Below are positions 44,984 through 53,368 of a stretch of DNA of 64,000 nt, in pieces. A program made the translations under genes and the position numbers. The notes beneath the pieces were generated by a model. It ran no database searches. It saw only the letters and a program-made list of their open reading frames with translations, and had not been told where the DNA came from. Every line of letters starts with the position of its first letter. Positions within the stretch are counted from its first letter, which is position 1. This DNA comes from an uncultured Alistipes sp. (GTDB lineage Bacteria; Bacteroidota; Bacteroidia; Bacteroidales; Rikenellaceae): positions 87,881 through 151,880 of the forward strand of contig CAAGBI010000062.1 in assembly GCA_900768015.1 (NCBI GenBank). Reading direction: 5' to 3'.

Positions 44984-45112
44984 TTTCTTGTGATAGTGGC
45001 GCGTTAGCGGCACATCCCTAAAAGTAGACCACCCAGGGCTGTACTACTATGTACTATCCCTGGGCGGTCTCTTTTGTGATGCACCACTACCACACCACTC
45101 TGACAAGAAATT
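44982..45112. repeat. 131-bp hairpin element, copy 2
   Basis: Same ends as copy 1 (44982-44991, 45103-45112), near-identical outer flanks and loop, but a different central stem: 13 positions (45026-45038 with 45058-45070) with one A-C mismatch. The left end overlaps the stop codon of the C1 peptidase gene exactly as copy 1 does with its neighbour. Confidence 0.85.
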
Positions 45113-45199
45113 AGGTGTTGTGCTAATTTAAGTTTACACTTTCTTATTATAATAAATTAGTGGGCGATATATTGCCGATTGTTCTTTTGGGTGCTAAAA
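45113..45199. other. AT-rich spacer
   Basis: Nothing recognised between the hairpin element and the CD225 promoter. Confidence 0.4.
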
Positions 45200-45231
45200 T
45201 TTGCTAAATTACGAAAAAAGTCTTAACTTTG
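45200..45231 (+). promoter_or_regulatory. Promoter of the CD225-family gene
   Basis: TTTG (45200-45203), 20-bp spacer, TAACTTTG (45224-45231): full consensus. Leader of about 90 nt. Confidence 0.75.
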
Positions 45232-45327
45232 TTATAAGGTTACTATGGCACATCCTACGCCATGCCGACCCTATACAAGCGACAGACTATATTTTATTAT
45301 TCTATTAACCCATAAAAACTTAGTACT

Positions 45328-45630
45328 ATGGAGAATATTCAGAAACCTAAGAACAACTTGGCACTTACTATTGTCGGCACAGTTTTGTTTTGGCCTATCA
45401 GCCTTTGGGGTCTTCTCAAGGCGGTTAAGGTAAACAGACTTTGGGAGTCTGGAAACCATCAGGAGGCTATCGATGCTTCAAACTCTGCTCGCAAGTTGGG
45501 TATCGCAGGCATCATCGTGGGTGCTATATTCACCTTGGTTGTTATCATCGTCTACATCGTCCTCATGGCTGCGCTAATTGAGGAGTCTTCATCAATGTAT
45601 GGCGGTTATGATGATTACTACTACTATTAA
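45328..45630 (+). CDS. CD225/dispanin family small membrane protein
   Basis: 100 residues, two hydrophobic segments (about 10-30 and 56-82) joined by the conserved loop KAVKVNRLWESGNHQEAIDASNSARKLG, the CD225/dispanin pattern. Tyr-rich tail (YGGYDDYYYY). Eukaryotic relatives (IFITM) act on membrane fusion; the bacterial role is unknown. It stands alone with its own promoter and terminator. Confidence 0.82.
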   Translation: MENIQKPKNNLALTIVGTVLFWPISLWGLLKAVKVNRLWESGNHQEAIDASNSARKLGIAGIIVGAIFTLVVIIVYIVLMAALIEESSSMYGGYDDYYYY

Positions 45631-45649
45631 TAGCATGCTAATATAAAAA

Positions 45650-45690
45650 TTAAGGAGGTGACTTGTTTAGGTCACCTCCTTCGTTTTTTA
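45650..45690. terminator. Bidirectional terminator
   Basis: Perfect 11-bp stem (45652-45662 with 45671-45681), 8-nt loop, T-run on the right and A-rich sequence on the left. It serves the CD225 gene (+) and the mqnC operon (-). Confidence 0.88.
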
Positions 45691-45701
45691 TTCATACGCG
45701 C

Positions 45702-46793
45702 TTAGTCGCGGTAGTTGTACAGCTGGTCGCGTAGGCGGGGTGTGAAGCCCGCACGGCGTATTGTAGCCTGCATAGCCTCGCGGTCGAAGCGTGTCGTAGC
45801 ACCCGCCGACGACACCACATTCTCCTCAATCATTATCGAGCCCATGTCGTTAGCACCGCTCTTGAGCGCTATCTCCGCTACCTCCTTGCCCACGGTGAGC
45901 CACGATGCCTGGATGTTGGTGATGTTGTGTAGCACGATGCGGCTCATGGCTATGATGCGCAAGTACTCCGTCGCCGAGAATGGTGGCGCTATGCCCTCCT
46001 TCTCAAGCTGTGTGCCCTTGGGGCAGAATACCCAGGGTATGAAGGCTGTAAATCCGCGTGCCTCAGCGGGTTTTGCTGCCTGAAGGTCGCGTATCGTTAT
46101 AAGGTGGTCTACTCGCTGGTGAGGCGTTTCCACATGGCCATACATCATCGTTGCGGTGGTGGGTATGCCCATCTTGTGTGCCTCGTGCATCACGCGCACC
46201 CAGTCGCGTGCCGAGGGCTTGGCGGGCGATATACGCTTGCGCACATCATCCGAGAGTATCTCCGCGCCTGCACCAGGCAGTGTGTCGAGGCCCGCAGCGC
46301 GCAATCGCTCCAATGTCTCAACGGTTGTTATGCCGCTAATATGTGCGATATGTGCCACCTCGGGTGCTCCGAGGGCGTTGAGGCGCAGTGTGGGGTACTC
46401 CCTCTTAATCTGCTTGAATAGCGTCTCGTAGAACTCTATGCCGAGCTTGGGGTGCATGCCACCCTGTAGAAGTAATTGGTCAGCTCCAAGGGCGAGGGCC
46501 TCATCAATTTTTTGACGATACTCCGCCATGGTGGTTATGTATGCCTTCTCGGTCTCGTGGGGCTTGCAGTGGAAGTTGCAGAAGCGGCAGCCCGACTTAC
46601 AGACATTCGTGATGTTCACATTGCGGTCTATCTGCCATGTCACCACCGAGGGGTCCTTAACGGCGCTCTTACGCAGCGTATCGGCCACATCGCAGAGCAG
46701 CTGCAGGGGTGCCTCGTCGTAGAGTTGGTAGGCCTCGCTGCGCGATAGTGGCTCACGCTCCAGGGCGCGCTCTATAATCGAATCTATTGACAT
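45702..46793 (-). CDS. mqnC: Cyclic dehypoxanthinyl futalosine synthase
   Basis: 363 residues. Radical SAM enzyme of the futalosine menaquinone route. CX3CX2C cluster at Cys65, Cys69 and Cys72 (CKSGCRFC); QGGMHPKLGIEFYE; and the C-terminal NIQASWLTVGKEVAEIALKSGANDMGSIMIEENVVSSAG, which fits MqnC better than the related MqnE. Its presence argues for menaquinone synthesis by the futalosine pathway. Last gene of a five-gene minus-strand run, 8 bp after rnr. Confidence 0.9.
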   Translation of the reverse strand: MSIDSIIERALEREPLSRSEAYQLYDEAPLQLLCDVADTLRKSAVKDPSVVTWQIDRNVNITNVCKSGCRFCNFHCKPHETEKAYITTMAEYRQKIDEALALGADQLLLQGGMHPKLGIEFYETLFKQIKREYPTLRLNALGAPEVAHIAHISGITTVETLERLRAAGLDTLPGAGAEILSDDVRKRISPAKPSARDWVRVMHEAHKMGIPTTATMMYGHVETPHQRVDHLITIRDLQAAKPAEARGFTAFIPWVFCPKGTQLEKEGIAPPFSATEYLRIIAMSRIVLHNITNIQASWLTVGKEVAEIALKSGANDMGSIMIEENVVSSAGATTRFDREAMQATIRRAGFTPRLRDQLYNYRD

Positions 46794-46801
46794 TTTTATG
46801 C

Positions 46802-48958
46802 TTATCTTCTGTTTAACAACAACTTAAAGTCGAGTGTACGGCGGTTGAGGTCCACGCTCTTCACGCGAATACGCACGGGAGAGCCCAGTGTAAGGCGTAT
46901 GCCCGACGAGCGACCCACAATCTCGTAGCGCGCCTCGTCGAAGCGGTAGTAGTCATCGTCGTCGATGTCGCGAAGGAAGGCCATGCCCTCGACATGTGAG
47001 TCGTTGAGCTCGACATATACGCCCCATTCGGTCATTCCCGACACCACGCCATCGAACTCCTCGCCGATGCGGTCGCGCATAAACTCCGCCATCTTATACT
47101 TGATGCTTGCGCGCTCCGCCTCCGAAGCGACAATCTCACGCTCGGTAGAGTGTACACACAACTCCTCCAACTTCTTCTTATCTGCGCGCTTCTCGCCCTC
47201 GAGGTATGCTGCCAAGAGGCGGTGTACCATCATATCGGGGTAGCGGCGTATGGGCGATGTGAAGTGTGTGTAGTAGGGGAAGGCGAGGCCATAGTGGCCG
47301 ATGTTGTCGGTGGTATATACCGCCTTTGCCATGCTGCGTACGGCGAGTGTCGTGATGGCATTCTGCTCGGCACTTCCCGCAATCGTATTCAGCAGCTTGT
47401 TCATCTCCTTGGCTACGGCACGGCCCTTCTGCGCCTTGAAGTAGTGGCCAAAGCGTAGTGCAAAGTCGCGGAAGCGCTCGAGCTTATCCTCCGAGGGCTC
47501 GTCGTGCACACGGAAGACCATGGGTCGGGGCACCTTGCGGCCATTCGAGATGCGGTGTGCGCAGTACTCCGCCACGCGGCGGTTGGCAAGGAGCATAAAC
47601 TCCTCGATAAGTTGATTTGCCTCCTTCTGCACCTTGGTATATACGCCAACGGGTCTGCCCTTCTCATCGAGACGGAAGCGCACCTCGTCGCGTGCAAAGG
47701 CTATCGCGCCATGCTTAAAGCGGTCGTTGCGTAGCTTCTGTGCAAGGGTGTTGAGTGTGAGAATCTCCTCTTTGTAGTCGCCCTCGCCCGTCTCGATTAC
47801 CTGCTGCGCCTCCTCGTACGCAAAGCGGCGGTCGGAGTGTATCACGGTGCGGCCAAGCCACTCCTCCTGAATCTCGGCATCCTCGTTGATGGTAAATACC
47901 GCCGAGAAGCAGAGCTTATCTTCGTTGGGGCGTAGCGAGCAGAGGTCGTTACACAAGCGCTCGGGGAGCATAGGCACGGTGCGGTCCACCAAATATACCG
48001 ATGTAGCACGCTCCACGGCCTCGTTGTCTACCACCGAACCAGGTGTTACATAGTGTGTTACATCGGCAATATGTACGCCCACCTCCCAAAGACCATCGCC
48101 CTTGCGCACGATAGAGAGTGCGTCATCGAAGTCCTTGGCGTCGGCGGGGTCTATGGTAAATGTCGTGCGGTCGCGCATATCGCGGCGGCGTGCTATCTCC
48201 TCCTTGGTTATCGTGCCGTCGATGCGGTTTGCTGCAGCAATGACCTCCTTCTCGAAGTGGTAGGGTAGGTCGAACTCCGCGAGTATAGCGTGCATCTCGG
48301 TGTCGTTCTCTCCCGCCTTGCCGAGGCGCTCTATAAGCTCACCCTCGGGTAGACGCTCGCCCTCCTCCCACGCTACGATGCGCACCGCCACCTTGTCGCC
48401 CGTCTCAACCTGCGGATAGGGCTTGCGGGGTAGGCGTATGTCGACACCCACGCGGCGTGAGTCTGTCGTAACGAAGATGTTGTTTGTCGTAACCTCCGCC
48501 GTGCCGATATAGGGCTGGCGGCTGCGCTCTATGACCTCGGTGATGGTGCCCTCAAGCTCTCCATCGCGTGTGCGGCGTGCCACGGCAACCATGACGCGGT
48601 CACCACCCAGTGCGCCACCGCCATTGCGGCGCGATACATAAACATCGCTCTCCAGCGCCTCTACCGTAACATAGAGCACGCCAGGTGACACCGTAGCCAC
48701 CACACCCTCGTAGCGGGGCATAGCAGCGCGCGCAAGGCGATACTTACTGCGTGCTACCTCCTCCACGAAGCCATCCTCCATCAGCTGGCGGATGATGGCG
48801 AAGGTCATGGTGCGGCCATCGCGGTCGGCACCTCCCGATGCTGCTGCGAGGTGTTTTAGTGAAAACTTCGTATCGGGGAACTCGCGGAACATGCCAACGA
48901 TGAATGAGGCACGCTCGTCGCGGTTGTTTCCTCGTCTATTCTTATTCTTCTTTCCCAT
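46802..48958 (-). CDS. rnr: Ribonuclease R
   Basis: 718 residues. N-terminal winged-helix region, cold-shock-like domains, RNB catalytic domain with FTIDPADAKDFDDALSI and LCNDLCSLRPNEDKLCFS, and a C-terminal S1 domain (DGVVSGMTEWGVYVEL). 3'-5' exoribonuclease that degrades structured RNA and takes part in quality control. Confidence 0.96.
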   Translation of the reverse strand: MGKKNKNRRGNNRDERASFIVGMFREFPDTKFSLKHLAAASGGADRDGRTMTFAIIRQLMEDGFVEEVARSKYRLARAAMPRYEGVVATVSPGVLYVTVEALESDVYVSRRNGGGALGGDRVMVAVARRTRDGELEGTITEVIERSRQPYIGTAEVTTNNIFVTTDSRRVGVDIRLPRKPYPQVETGDKVAVRIVAWEEGERLPEGELIERLGKAGENDTEMHAILAEFDLPYHFEKEVIAAANRIDGTITKEEIARRRDMRDRTTFTIDPADAKDFDDALSIVRKGDGLWEVGVHIADVTHYVTPGSVVDNEAVERATSVYLVDRTVPMLPERLCNDLCSLRPNEDKLCFSAVFTINEDAEIQEEWLGRTVIHSDRRFAYEEAQQVIETGEGDYKEEILTLNTLAQKLRNDRFKHGAIAFARDEVRFRLDEKGRPVGVYTKVQKEANQLIEEFMLLANRRVAEYCAHRISNGRKVPRPMVFRVHDEPSEDKLERFRDFALRFGHYFKAQKGRAVAKEMNKLLNTIAGSAEQNAITTLAVRSMAKAVYTTDNIGHYGLAFPYYTHFTSPIRRYPDMMVHRLLAAYLEGEKRADKKKLEELCVHSTEREIVASEAERASIKYKMAEFMRDRIGEEFDGVVSGMTEWGVYVELNDSHVEGMAFLRDIDDDDYYRFDEARYEIVGRSSGIRLTLGSPVRIRVKSVDLNRRTLDFKLLLNRR

Positions 48959-48975
48959 TTATCCTAATTTGTGTG

Positions 48976-50082
48976 TTACTTGTTGAGGATGTGGAGTGCT
49001 ATGTGTTGCATCATGCGCACGCCAACCTCTATAGCCCCCTCATCGGGGCAAAATGTCGCAGTGTGTGAGCCTCCCGCTGCTGCGCCCACGCCTAAGCGGT
49101 AGAAGAGCGACGGGTAGCGTTCGGTGTAGTAGCCGAAGTCCTCGGCGGTGGTCATGGGCTGCAACTCCCTCACGATGATGCCCTCATCTGCTGCCACTAT
49201 CATCGCCTCGTACGACAGCATCACATTGTTCGTAACGCAGGGGTAGCCGCGGTTGATGTCTACATCCACCTCCACGCCATACTTTTGGGCCACCATGCGG
49301 GCATTGCCGTGGATGTGTGTGTAGATGCGCTCGCGCACCTCACTGTCGAATGTACGCATCGTGCCCTCGGCAGTCACCTCGTTTGGTATTACATTGGTTG
49401 CACCCTCAGCAATCATGCGGCCTACCGACACCACTGCATCGGGCGAGTTGAGCGATGTTGTGCGCAAGACCATATCTGCCATTGCCGTAACCGTATCATC
49501 GACCTCCTTGCGGCGTGCAGCGTGTCCACCACGGCCCGAGATGCGGAAGCGTAGCTCATCGTTCGATGCCATGAAGCGGCCAGGGCAGATGCCTATCTCG
49601 CCCACCTCGAGGCGTGCATCGACATGCTCGCCAATCACCGCCGCCACATCGTAGCCCTTGAATGGCTTCTCCTTAAGTACCAACGACGCACCGCCAGGGT
49701 TTAGCTCCTCGCCTGGCTGGAAGATGCCGAAGAGTGTGCCCTCGAAGTTACGCTCGCGGTTGAGACTTTGCAACACGCCAAAGAGTATCGCAGCGTGCAT
49801 GTCGTGGCCACAGGCGTGCATAACGCCCTTATTTTCAGAGCGGTATTCGATGTCGTTAAGCTCCTCAATGGGGAGTGCATCGATGTCGGCACGCAATACC
49901 ACGGCGCGCTCATGGCCTCCGCGCTTACCCTCGATAATGGCCAATACTCCCGTACCAGCAATCACGCGATAGGGTATGCCCTCGCTGTGGAGTGCATCTA
50001 TTATAAATTGCTGTGTCTCATGCTCCTGGAACGATAGCTCGGGGCGACGGTGCAGTGCTCTACGAAACTCTACGGGTGTCAT
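48976..50082 (-). CDS. M20 family amidohydrolase/peptidase
   Basis: 368 residues. Metal ligands in HACGHDMHAA (about 92-101), GEELNPGG, EHVDARLEVG and the C-terminal His in GGSHTATFCPDEGA; dimerisation domain in the middle. Belongs to the aminoacylase/hippurate hydrolase/N-acyl-diaminopimelate-type branch. Cytosolic. It starts 1 bp after the Hcy methyltransferase stop. Substrate not resolvable. Confidence 0.9.
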   Translation of the reverse strand: MTPVEFRRALHRRPELSFQEHETQQFIIDALHSEGIPYRVIAGTGVLAIIEGKRGGHERAVVLRADIDALPIEELNDIEYRSENKGVMHACGHDMHAAILFGVLQSLNRERNFEGTLFGIFQPGEELNPGGASLVLKEKPFKGYDVAAVIGEHVDARLEVGEIGICPGRFMASNDELRFRISGRGGHAARRKEVDDTVTAMADMVLRTTSLNSPDAVVSVGRMIAEGATNVIPNEVTAEGTMRTFDSEVRERIYTHIHGNARMVAQKYGVEVDVDINRGYPCVTNNVMLSYEAMIVAADEGIIVRELQPMTTAEDFGYYTERYPSLFYRLGVGAAAGGSHTATFCPDEGAIEVGVRMMQHIALHILNK

Positions 50083-50083
50083 G

Positions 50084-50980
50084 CTACTTGCGGGGTTTAT
50101 AGTGGCGTGCCATCTGTGCCACGCCGCGTGTGTACTCTACTGTTGTGCCGCAGCAACCGCCCACGATATTGAGAAGTCCGCGCTCTGCCGCAGTGCGGAG
50201 TGTCTCGGTGTGCTTCTTTGCCGTCTCGGGGTGGCGACCCTTCTGGTCGGGAATGCCCGCCGAGGGTGCTGCGTATGTGGGTAGCGATGTGAAGCGTGTG
50301 AGAAGCTCGATGTTATCCACCACATTCTTCACGCCATACGAGCAGTTGAAGCCTATGGCCAAGGGCTCAAACTTCGACACATCCTCCACAAACTTCTCAA
50401 TGGGGCGGCCCGATACGAGCAAACCGCCTATCTTTGAGAGTGTTGCAGAGATTATTATGGGCAACTCGGGTGCTATCTCGCGACACAACTCCGCCGCTAT
50501 CTCGGCATTGCGCACATCGGTGACGCTCTCAATGAGGAGGATGTCGGCCCCCTCGCGCTTAAGCGCCTCGATAAGTGTGCGGTACGATGCGCGAAGCTCA
50601 TCCTCCGTAAGGTCTATCGCAAGTGTGATGTTGCGCGTTGATGGGCCTATCGAGCCCGCGATGAATACCTCCTTGCCACTCTTCTCGCGCGCCTCGCGTG
50701 CTGCGCGGAGTGCCGCCGCCACGATCTCCTCTGTCGAGGTCTCAACGCCACACGATGCGAGCATCAGCGGGTCAGCCATGAAGGTGTTCGTGGTAATGAT
50801 GTTCGCGCCCGCCTTGATGGATGCCTCGTACATCGCCACCACGCGGTCGTAGTCGCTGAGCGATAGGGTATCGGGCACAATGTCGCGGCGTGTGCCTGTG
50901 AGTGTTGTGCCTATTGCACCATCCTTGACGAGTATGTGTCGCTGCATCAACTCCTTGATGCGCTCTTGTATATTGCTCAT
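50084..50980 (-). CDS. Standalone homocysteine S-methyltransferase domain protein
   Basis: 298 residues: a complete Hcy-binding barrel with the zinc cysteines in GFNCSYG and VGGCCGTT, equivalent to the first module of MetH. No B12, folate or activation modules follow, so the methyl donor may be a small methylated compound, or it acts with separate partners (inference). Located in the gct-hmt-M20-rnr-mqnC run. Confidence 0.85.
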   Translation of the reverse strand: MSNIQERIKELMQRHILVKDGAIGTTLTGTRRDIVPDTLSLSDYDRVVAMYEASIKAGANIITTNTFMADPLMLASCGVETSTEEIVAAALRAAREAREKSGKEVFIAGSIGPSTRNITLAIDLTEDELRASYRTLIEALKREGADILLIESVTDVRNAEIAAELCREIAPELPIIISATLSKIGGLLVSGRPIEKFVEDVSKFEPLAIGFNCSYGVKNVVDNIELLTRFTSLPTYAAPSAGIPDQKGRHPETAKKHTETLRTAAERGLLNIVGGCCGTTVEYTRGVAQMARHYKPRK

Positions 50981-50990
50981 ATTCAGTCTC

Positions 50991-51809
50991 TTATTTTATA
51001 ATCTCAATCTCGAAGAGTGTGTTCCAATCCTTTCCCGTAACATAGAAGTGCTTTGTCGCAGGGTTGTACGCTATGCCATTCAATGCCTCGGCCTCGGGGT
51101 TCTCTTTAAGCATCGCGCGCAGTGGCGAGAGGTCTACATATCCCATCACTATGCCCGTTGCGGGGTCTATCTCTACGATGGCGTCCGAGAGATAGATGTT
51201 TGCCCAGATACGACCCTCTGCCCACTCCAACTCGTTCACAAGGTCGAGCGGCATGTTGTTGAACATCACGCTTATAGCGCCCTCTGTGGCGAAAGTCTCG
51301 GAGTTTATGGTGCGTATTACGGGTGTGCCATCCGACATAAATAGGCGTGTGCCGTCAGTTGTTATGCCCCAGCCCTCACCCTCATAAGGTATTGTCTTGA
51401 TAATCTTGCCATTAAGGTCATAGATATAAGCCATTTCGCTAAGCCATGTAAGCTGATATATGCGGTCGCCGAAGTGTGTTATGCCCTCGCCGAAGTCGCT
51501 CTTGGGGAGTGACGCTATGATGTCGCACTTACCCGTAGCGAGGTCTATGCGCTGGAGGTGTGATTTACCCTCGCGTCCTGTGCCCTCCCACATCACGCCA
51601 TCGACATACTCGAGACCCTGTGTGTAGCTCTCTGCGGAGTGTGCATGCTTTGCCACGATGCGGTAGTCGTACTCTTTGGCTACTATGCTCTTGGTCTCCT
51701 GGGTTTTATCCTCTTCGCTTGTGCTGGTGCTATTGTTGTTGCCACACGCGGCAAGGATAGCAGTAGCAAATATAAGCGATGTTATCATCTTTATCTTGGT
51801 CATATACAT
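50991..51809 (-). CDS. Glutaminyl-peptide cyclotransferase, lipoprotein
   Basis: 272 residues (or 270 from the second ATG at 51803). Lipobox Cys at about 22 (ILAAC). Plant-type glutamine cyclotransferase beta-propeller: YTQGLEYVDGVMWEGTG, DFGEGITHFGDRIYQLTW, NELEWAEGRIWANIY, LNGIAYNPATKHFYVTGKDW. Would cyclise N-terminal Gln to pyroglutamate on exported proteins whose signal peptide leaves Gln exposed. First gene of its operon; promoter at 51832-51839. Confidence 0.9.
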   Translation of the reverse strand: MYMTKIKMITSLIFATAILAACGNNNSTSTSEEDKTQETKSIVAKEYDYRIVAKHAHSAESYTQGLEYVDGVMWEGTGREGKSHLQRIDLATGKCDIIASLPKSDFGEGITHFGDRIYQLTWLSEMAYIYDLNGKIIKTIPYEGEGWGITTDGTRLFMSDGTPVIRTINSETFATEGAISVMFNNMPLDLVNELEWAEGRIWANIYLSDAIVEIDPATGIVMGYVDLSPLRAMLKENPEAEALNGIAYNPATKHFYVTGKDWNTLFEIEIIK

Positions 51810-51831
51810 ATATTTATATAATAGCGCACTG

Positions 51832-51868
51832 CAAAGATAGTTTTTTTCGAGGAAAAACGCTATCTTTG
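51832..51868. promoter_or_regulatory. Back-to-back overlapping promoters (cyclotransferase operon and birA)
   Basis: Minus-strand TATCTTTG (51832-51839) and plus-strand TATCTTTG (51861-51868) are only 21 bp apart and form a near-palindrome. Each -33 position falls in or next to the other -7 box, so the two polymerases should exclude each other. Confidence 0.7.
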
Positions 51869-51888
51869 AACCAAAATATTGTCATAGA

Positions 51889-52617
51889 ATGATACACTAC
51901 ATAGACTTTACCACCTCTACGAATGACGATGCGCGCGGTGCGGAGTACGACCATATGGATGTTGTATGGGCGGAGCATCAGAGCGCTGGCCGCGGACAGA
52001 GGGGCCATACATGGCATAGCAACGAGGGTGTCAACCTCACATTTTCCACGGTGCTGAAGCCCGCGTTTCTCACTGCTGTTGAGCAGTTTATGCTCTCGGA
52101 GGTCGTCGCCCTGTCGCTCGTCGATACGCTGGCCGATTATGGCGTCGAGTGCCGCATCAAGTGGACTAACGATATTTATGCGGGCGATAGGAAGATTGCT
52201 GGCGTGCTTATTGAGCAGTCGTTGGCGGGCGATAGGATAGCGCGCACGGTTGTCGGCATTGGTCTAAATGTCAACCAGCGCGAGTTTCCCGCGGACTTGC
52301 CCAACCCCACCTCTATCGTCGTGGAGCGCGGCGCAGAGTGTGAGCGTAGGGAGGTGCTTAACACCTTTTTGCAACACCTCGAGAAGTGGTACACGCGCTT
52401 AGAACAGGGTGAGCGAGAGGTTGTTGAGACTACATATAACGCTCGCCTATATCGTCGCGACGAGTTCCATGAGTATGCTCTGCCCTCGGGTGATAGGTTC
52501 GAGGCTGCGATACGCGGTGTGCGTGCTACGGGACACCTCTGTTTGGAGCATCGCGATGGCACATTTGGCGACTACGCCTTTAAGGAGGTGGAGTTTGTGA
52601 TAGCGCGAAAAGCGTAA
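51889..52617 (+). CDS. birA: Biotin--[acetyl-CoA-carboxylase] ligase
   Basis: 242 residues. Catalytic domain with TTSTNDDAR, biotin/ATP loop QSAGRGQRGHTWHSNEGVNLTFS, KWTNDIYAGDRKIAGVLIE and a small C-terminal SH3-like domain. No N-terminal helix-turn-helix, so it is a ligase without repressor function. Short leader, about 15 nt. Confidence 0.95.
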   Translation: MIHYIDFTTSTNDDARGAEYDHMDVVWAEHQSAGRGQRGHTWHSNEGVNLTFSTVLKPAFLTAVEQFMLSEVVALSLVDTLADYGVECRIKWTNDIYAGDRKIAGVLIEQSLAGDRIARTVVGIGLNVNQREFPADLPNPTSIVVERGAECERREVLNTFLQHLEKWYTRLEQGEREVVETTYNARLYRRDEFHEYALPSGDRFEAAIRGVRATGHLCLEHRDGTFGDYAFKEVEFVIARKA

Positions 52618-52633
52618 AAAAAATGTGTAAAAT

Positions 52634-52665
52634 TTTGTAATTCGGCGAAATATTCCATATATTTG
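52634..52665 (+). promoter_or_regulatory. Promoter of gcvH
   Basis: TTTG (52634-52637), 20-bp spacer, TATATTTG (52658-52665). Confidence 0.72.
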
Positions 52666-52706
52666 TGGTTGCGAAACAATACAATAACTTAAATACTACT
52701 TGAATT

Positions 52707-53087
52707 ATGGCTAATGTACCTGCAAATTTGAAGTACTCTAACGACCACGAGTGGTGCCGTGTAGAGGGTGATGTTGCCGTTATCGGCATTACAGACTATG
52801 CACAGTCACAGCTTGGTGACATCGTTTTCGTTGATGTTCCCACTGTAGGTGAGACTATCGAGGCAAACGAGGTTTTCGGCTCTATCGAGGCTGTTAAGAC
52901 TGTATCTGACGCTTTCTCTCCCGTTAGCGGCGAGGTTATCGAGTTCAACGAGGCTGTTGAGGCTGACTCTTCACTCGTTAACAAGGATCCATATGGCGAG
53001 GGTTGGTTGGTAAAGATTAAGATGTCTAACCCTGCTGAGGTTGACGGTTTGTTGGATGCAGCAGCATACGAGGCCCTCATCGGCTAA
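52707..53087 (+). CDS. gcvH: Glycine cleavage system H protein
   Basis: 126 residues. Lipoyl-carrier protein; the modified Lys is Lys64 in [16 protein letters not shown]-terminal [27 protein letters not shown] is typical. Shuttles the methylamine intermediate of glycine between P, T and L proteins, and may serve lipoyl assembly. No other gcv gene nearby. Strong codon bias suggests high expression. Confidence 0.96.
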   Translation: MANVPANLKYSNDHEWCRVEGDVAVIGITDYAQSQLGDIVFVDVPTVGETIEANEVFGSIEAVKTVSDAFSPVSGEVIEFNEAVEADSSLVNKDPYGEGWLVKIKMSNPAEVDGLLDAAAYEALIG

Positions 53088-53111
53088 TAGGTACAGACCT
53101 CAATAATTATG

Positions 53112-53152
53112 CGAGTGGAGCATGCTTTAGGCGTGCTCCACTCGTTGTTTTA
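53112..53152 (+). terminator. Terminator after gcvH
   Basis: A 14-bp stem (53112-53125 with 53131-53144) with one wobble, 5-nt loop and a T-rich tail. Confidence 0.85.
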
Positions 53153-53211
53153 TGCAGTTCGGCCATAAATGAAACCTCTCTTTTATTCTGAAAAATCGGA
53201 TGTTATGTTAA

Positions 53212-53272
53212 TATCTTTGTTGAAAAAATATGCCAGATTGTTGCATTATTTGAAAAATATTTTATACATTTG
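53212..53272 (+). promoter_or_regulatory. Two candidate -7 boxes for the large DUF4988 lipoprotein
   Basis: TATCTTTG at 53212-53219 and TACATTTG at 53265-53272; the second has a TTG-containing element 20 bases upstream and is the better candidate. Confidence 0.5.
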
Positions 53273-53368
53273 CATTGATAATCGCGATTTTTTTACGAAA
53301 GTCGCTGTTGTCGCTCGTGAAACAGAACACAATTACTTTATTAACCATTATCTAAAATTTCTAACACT

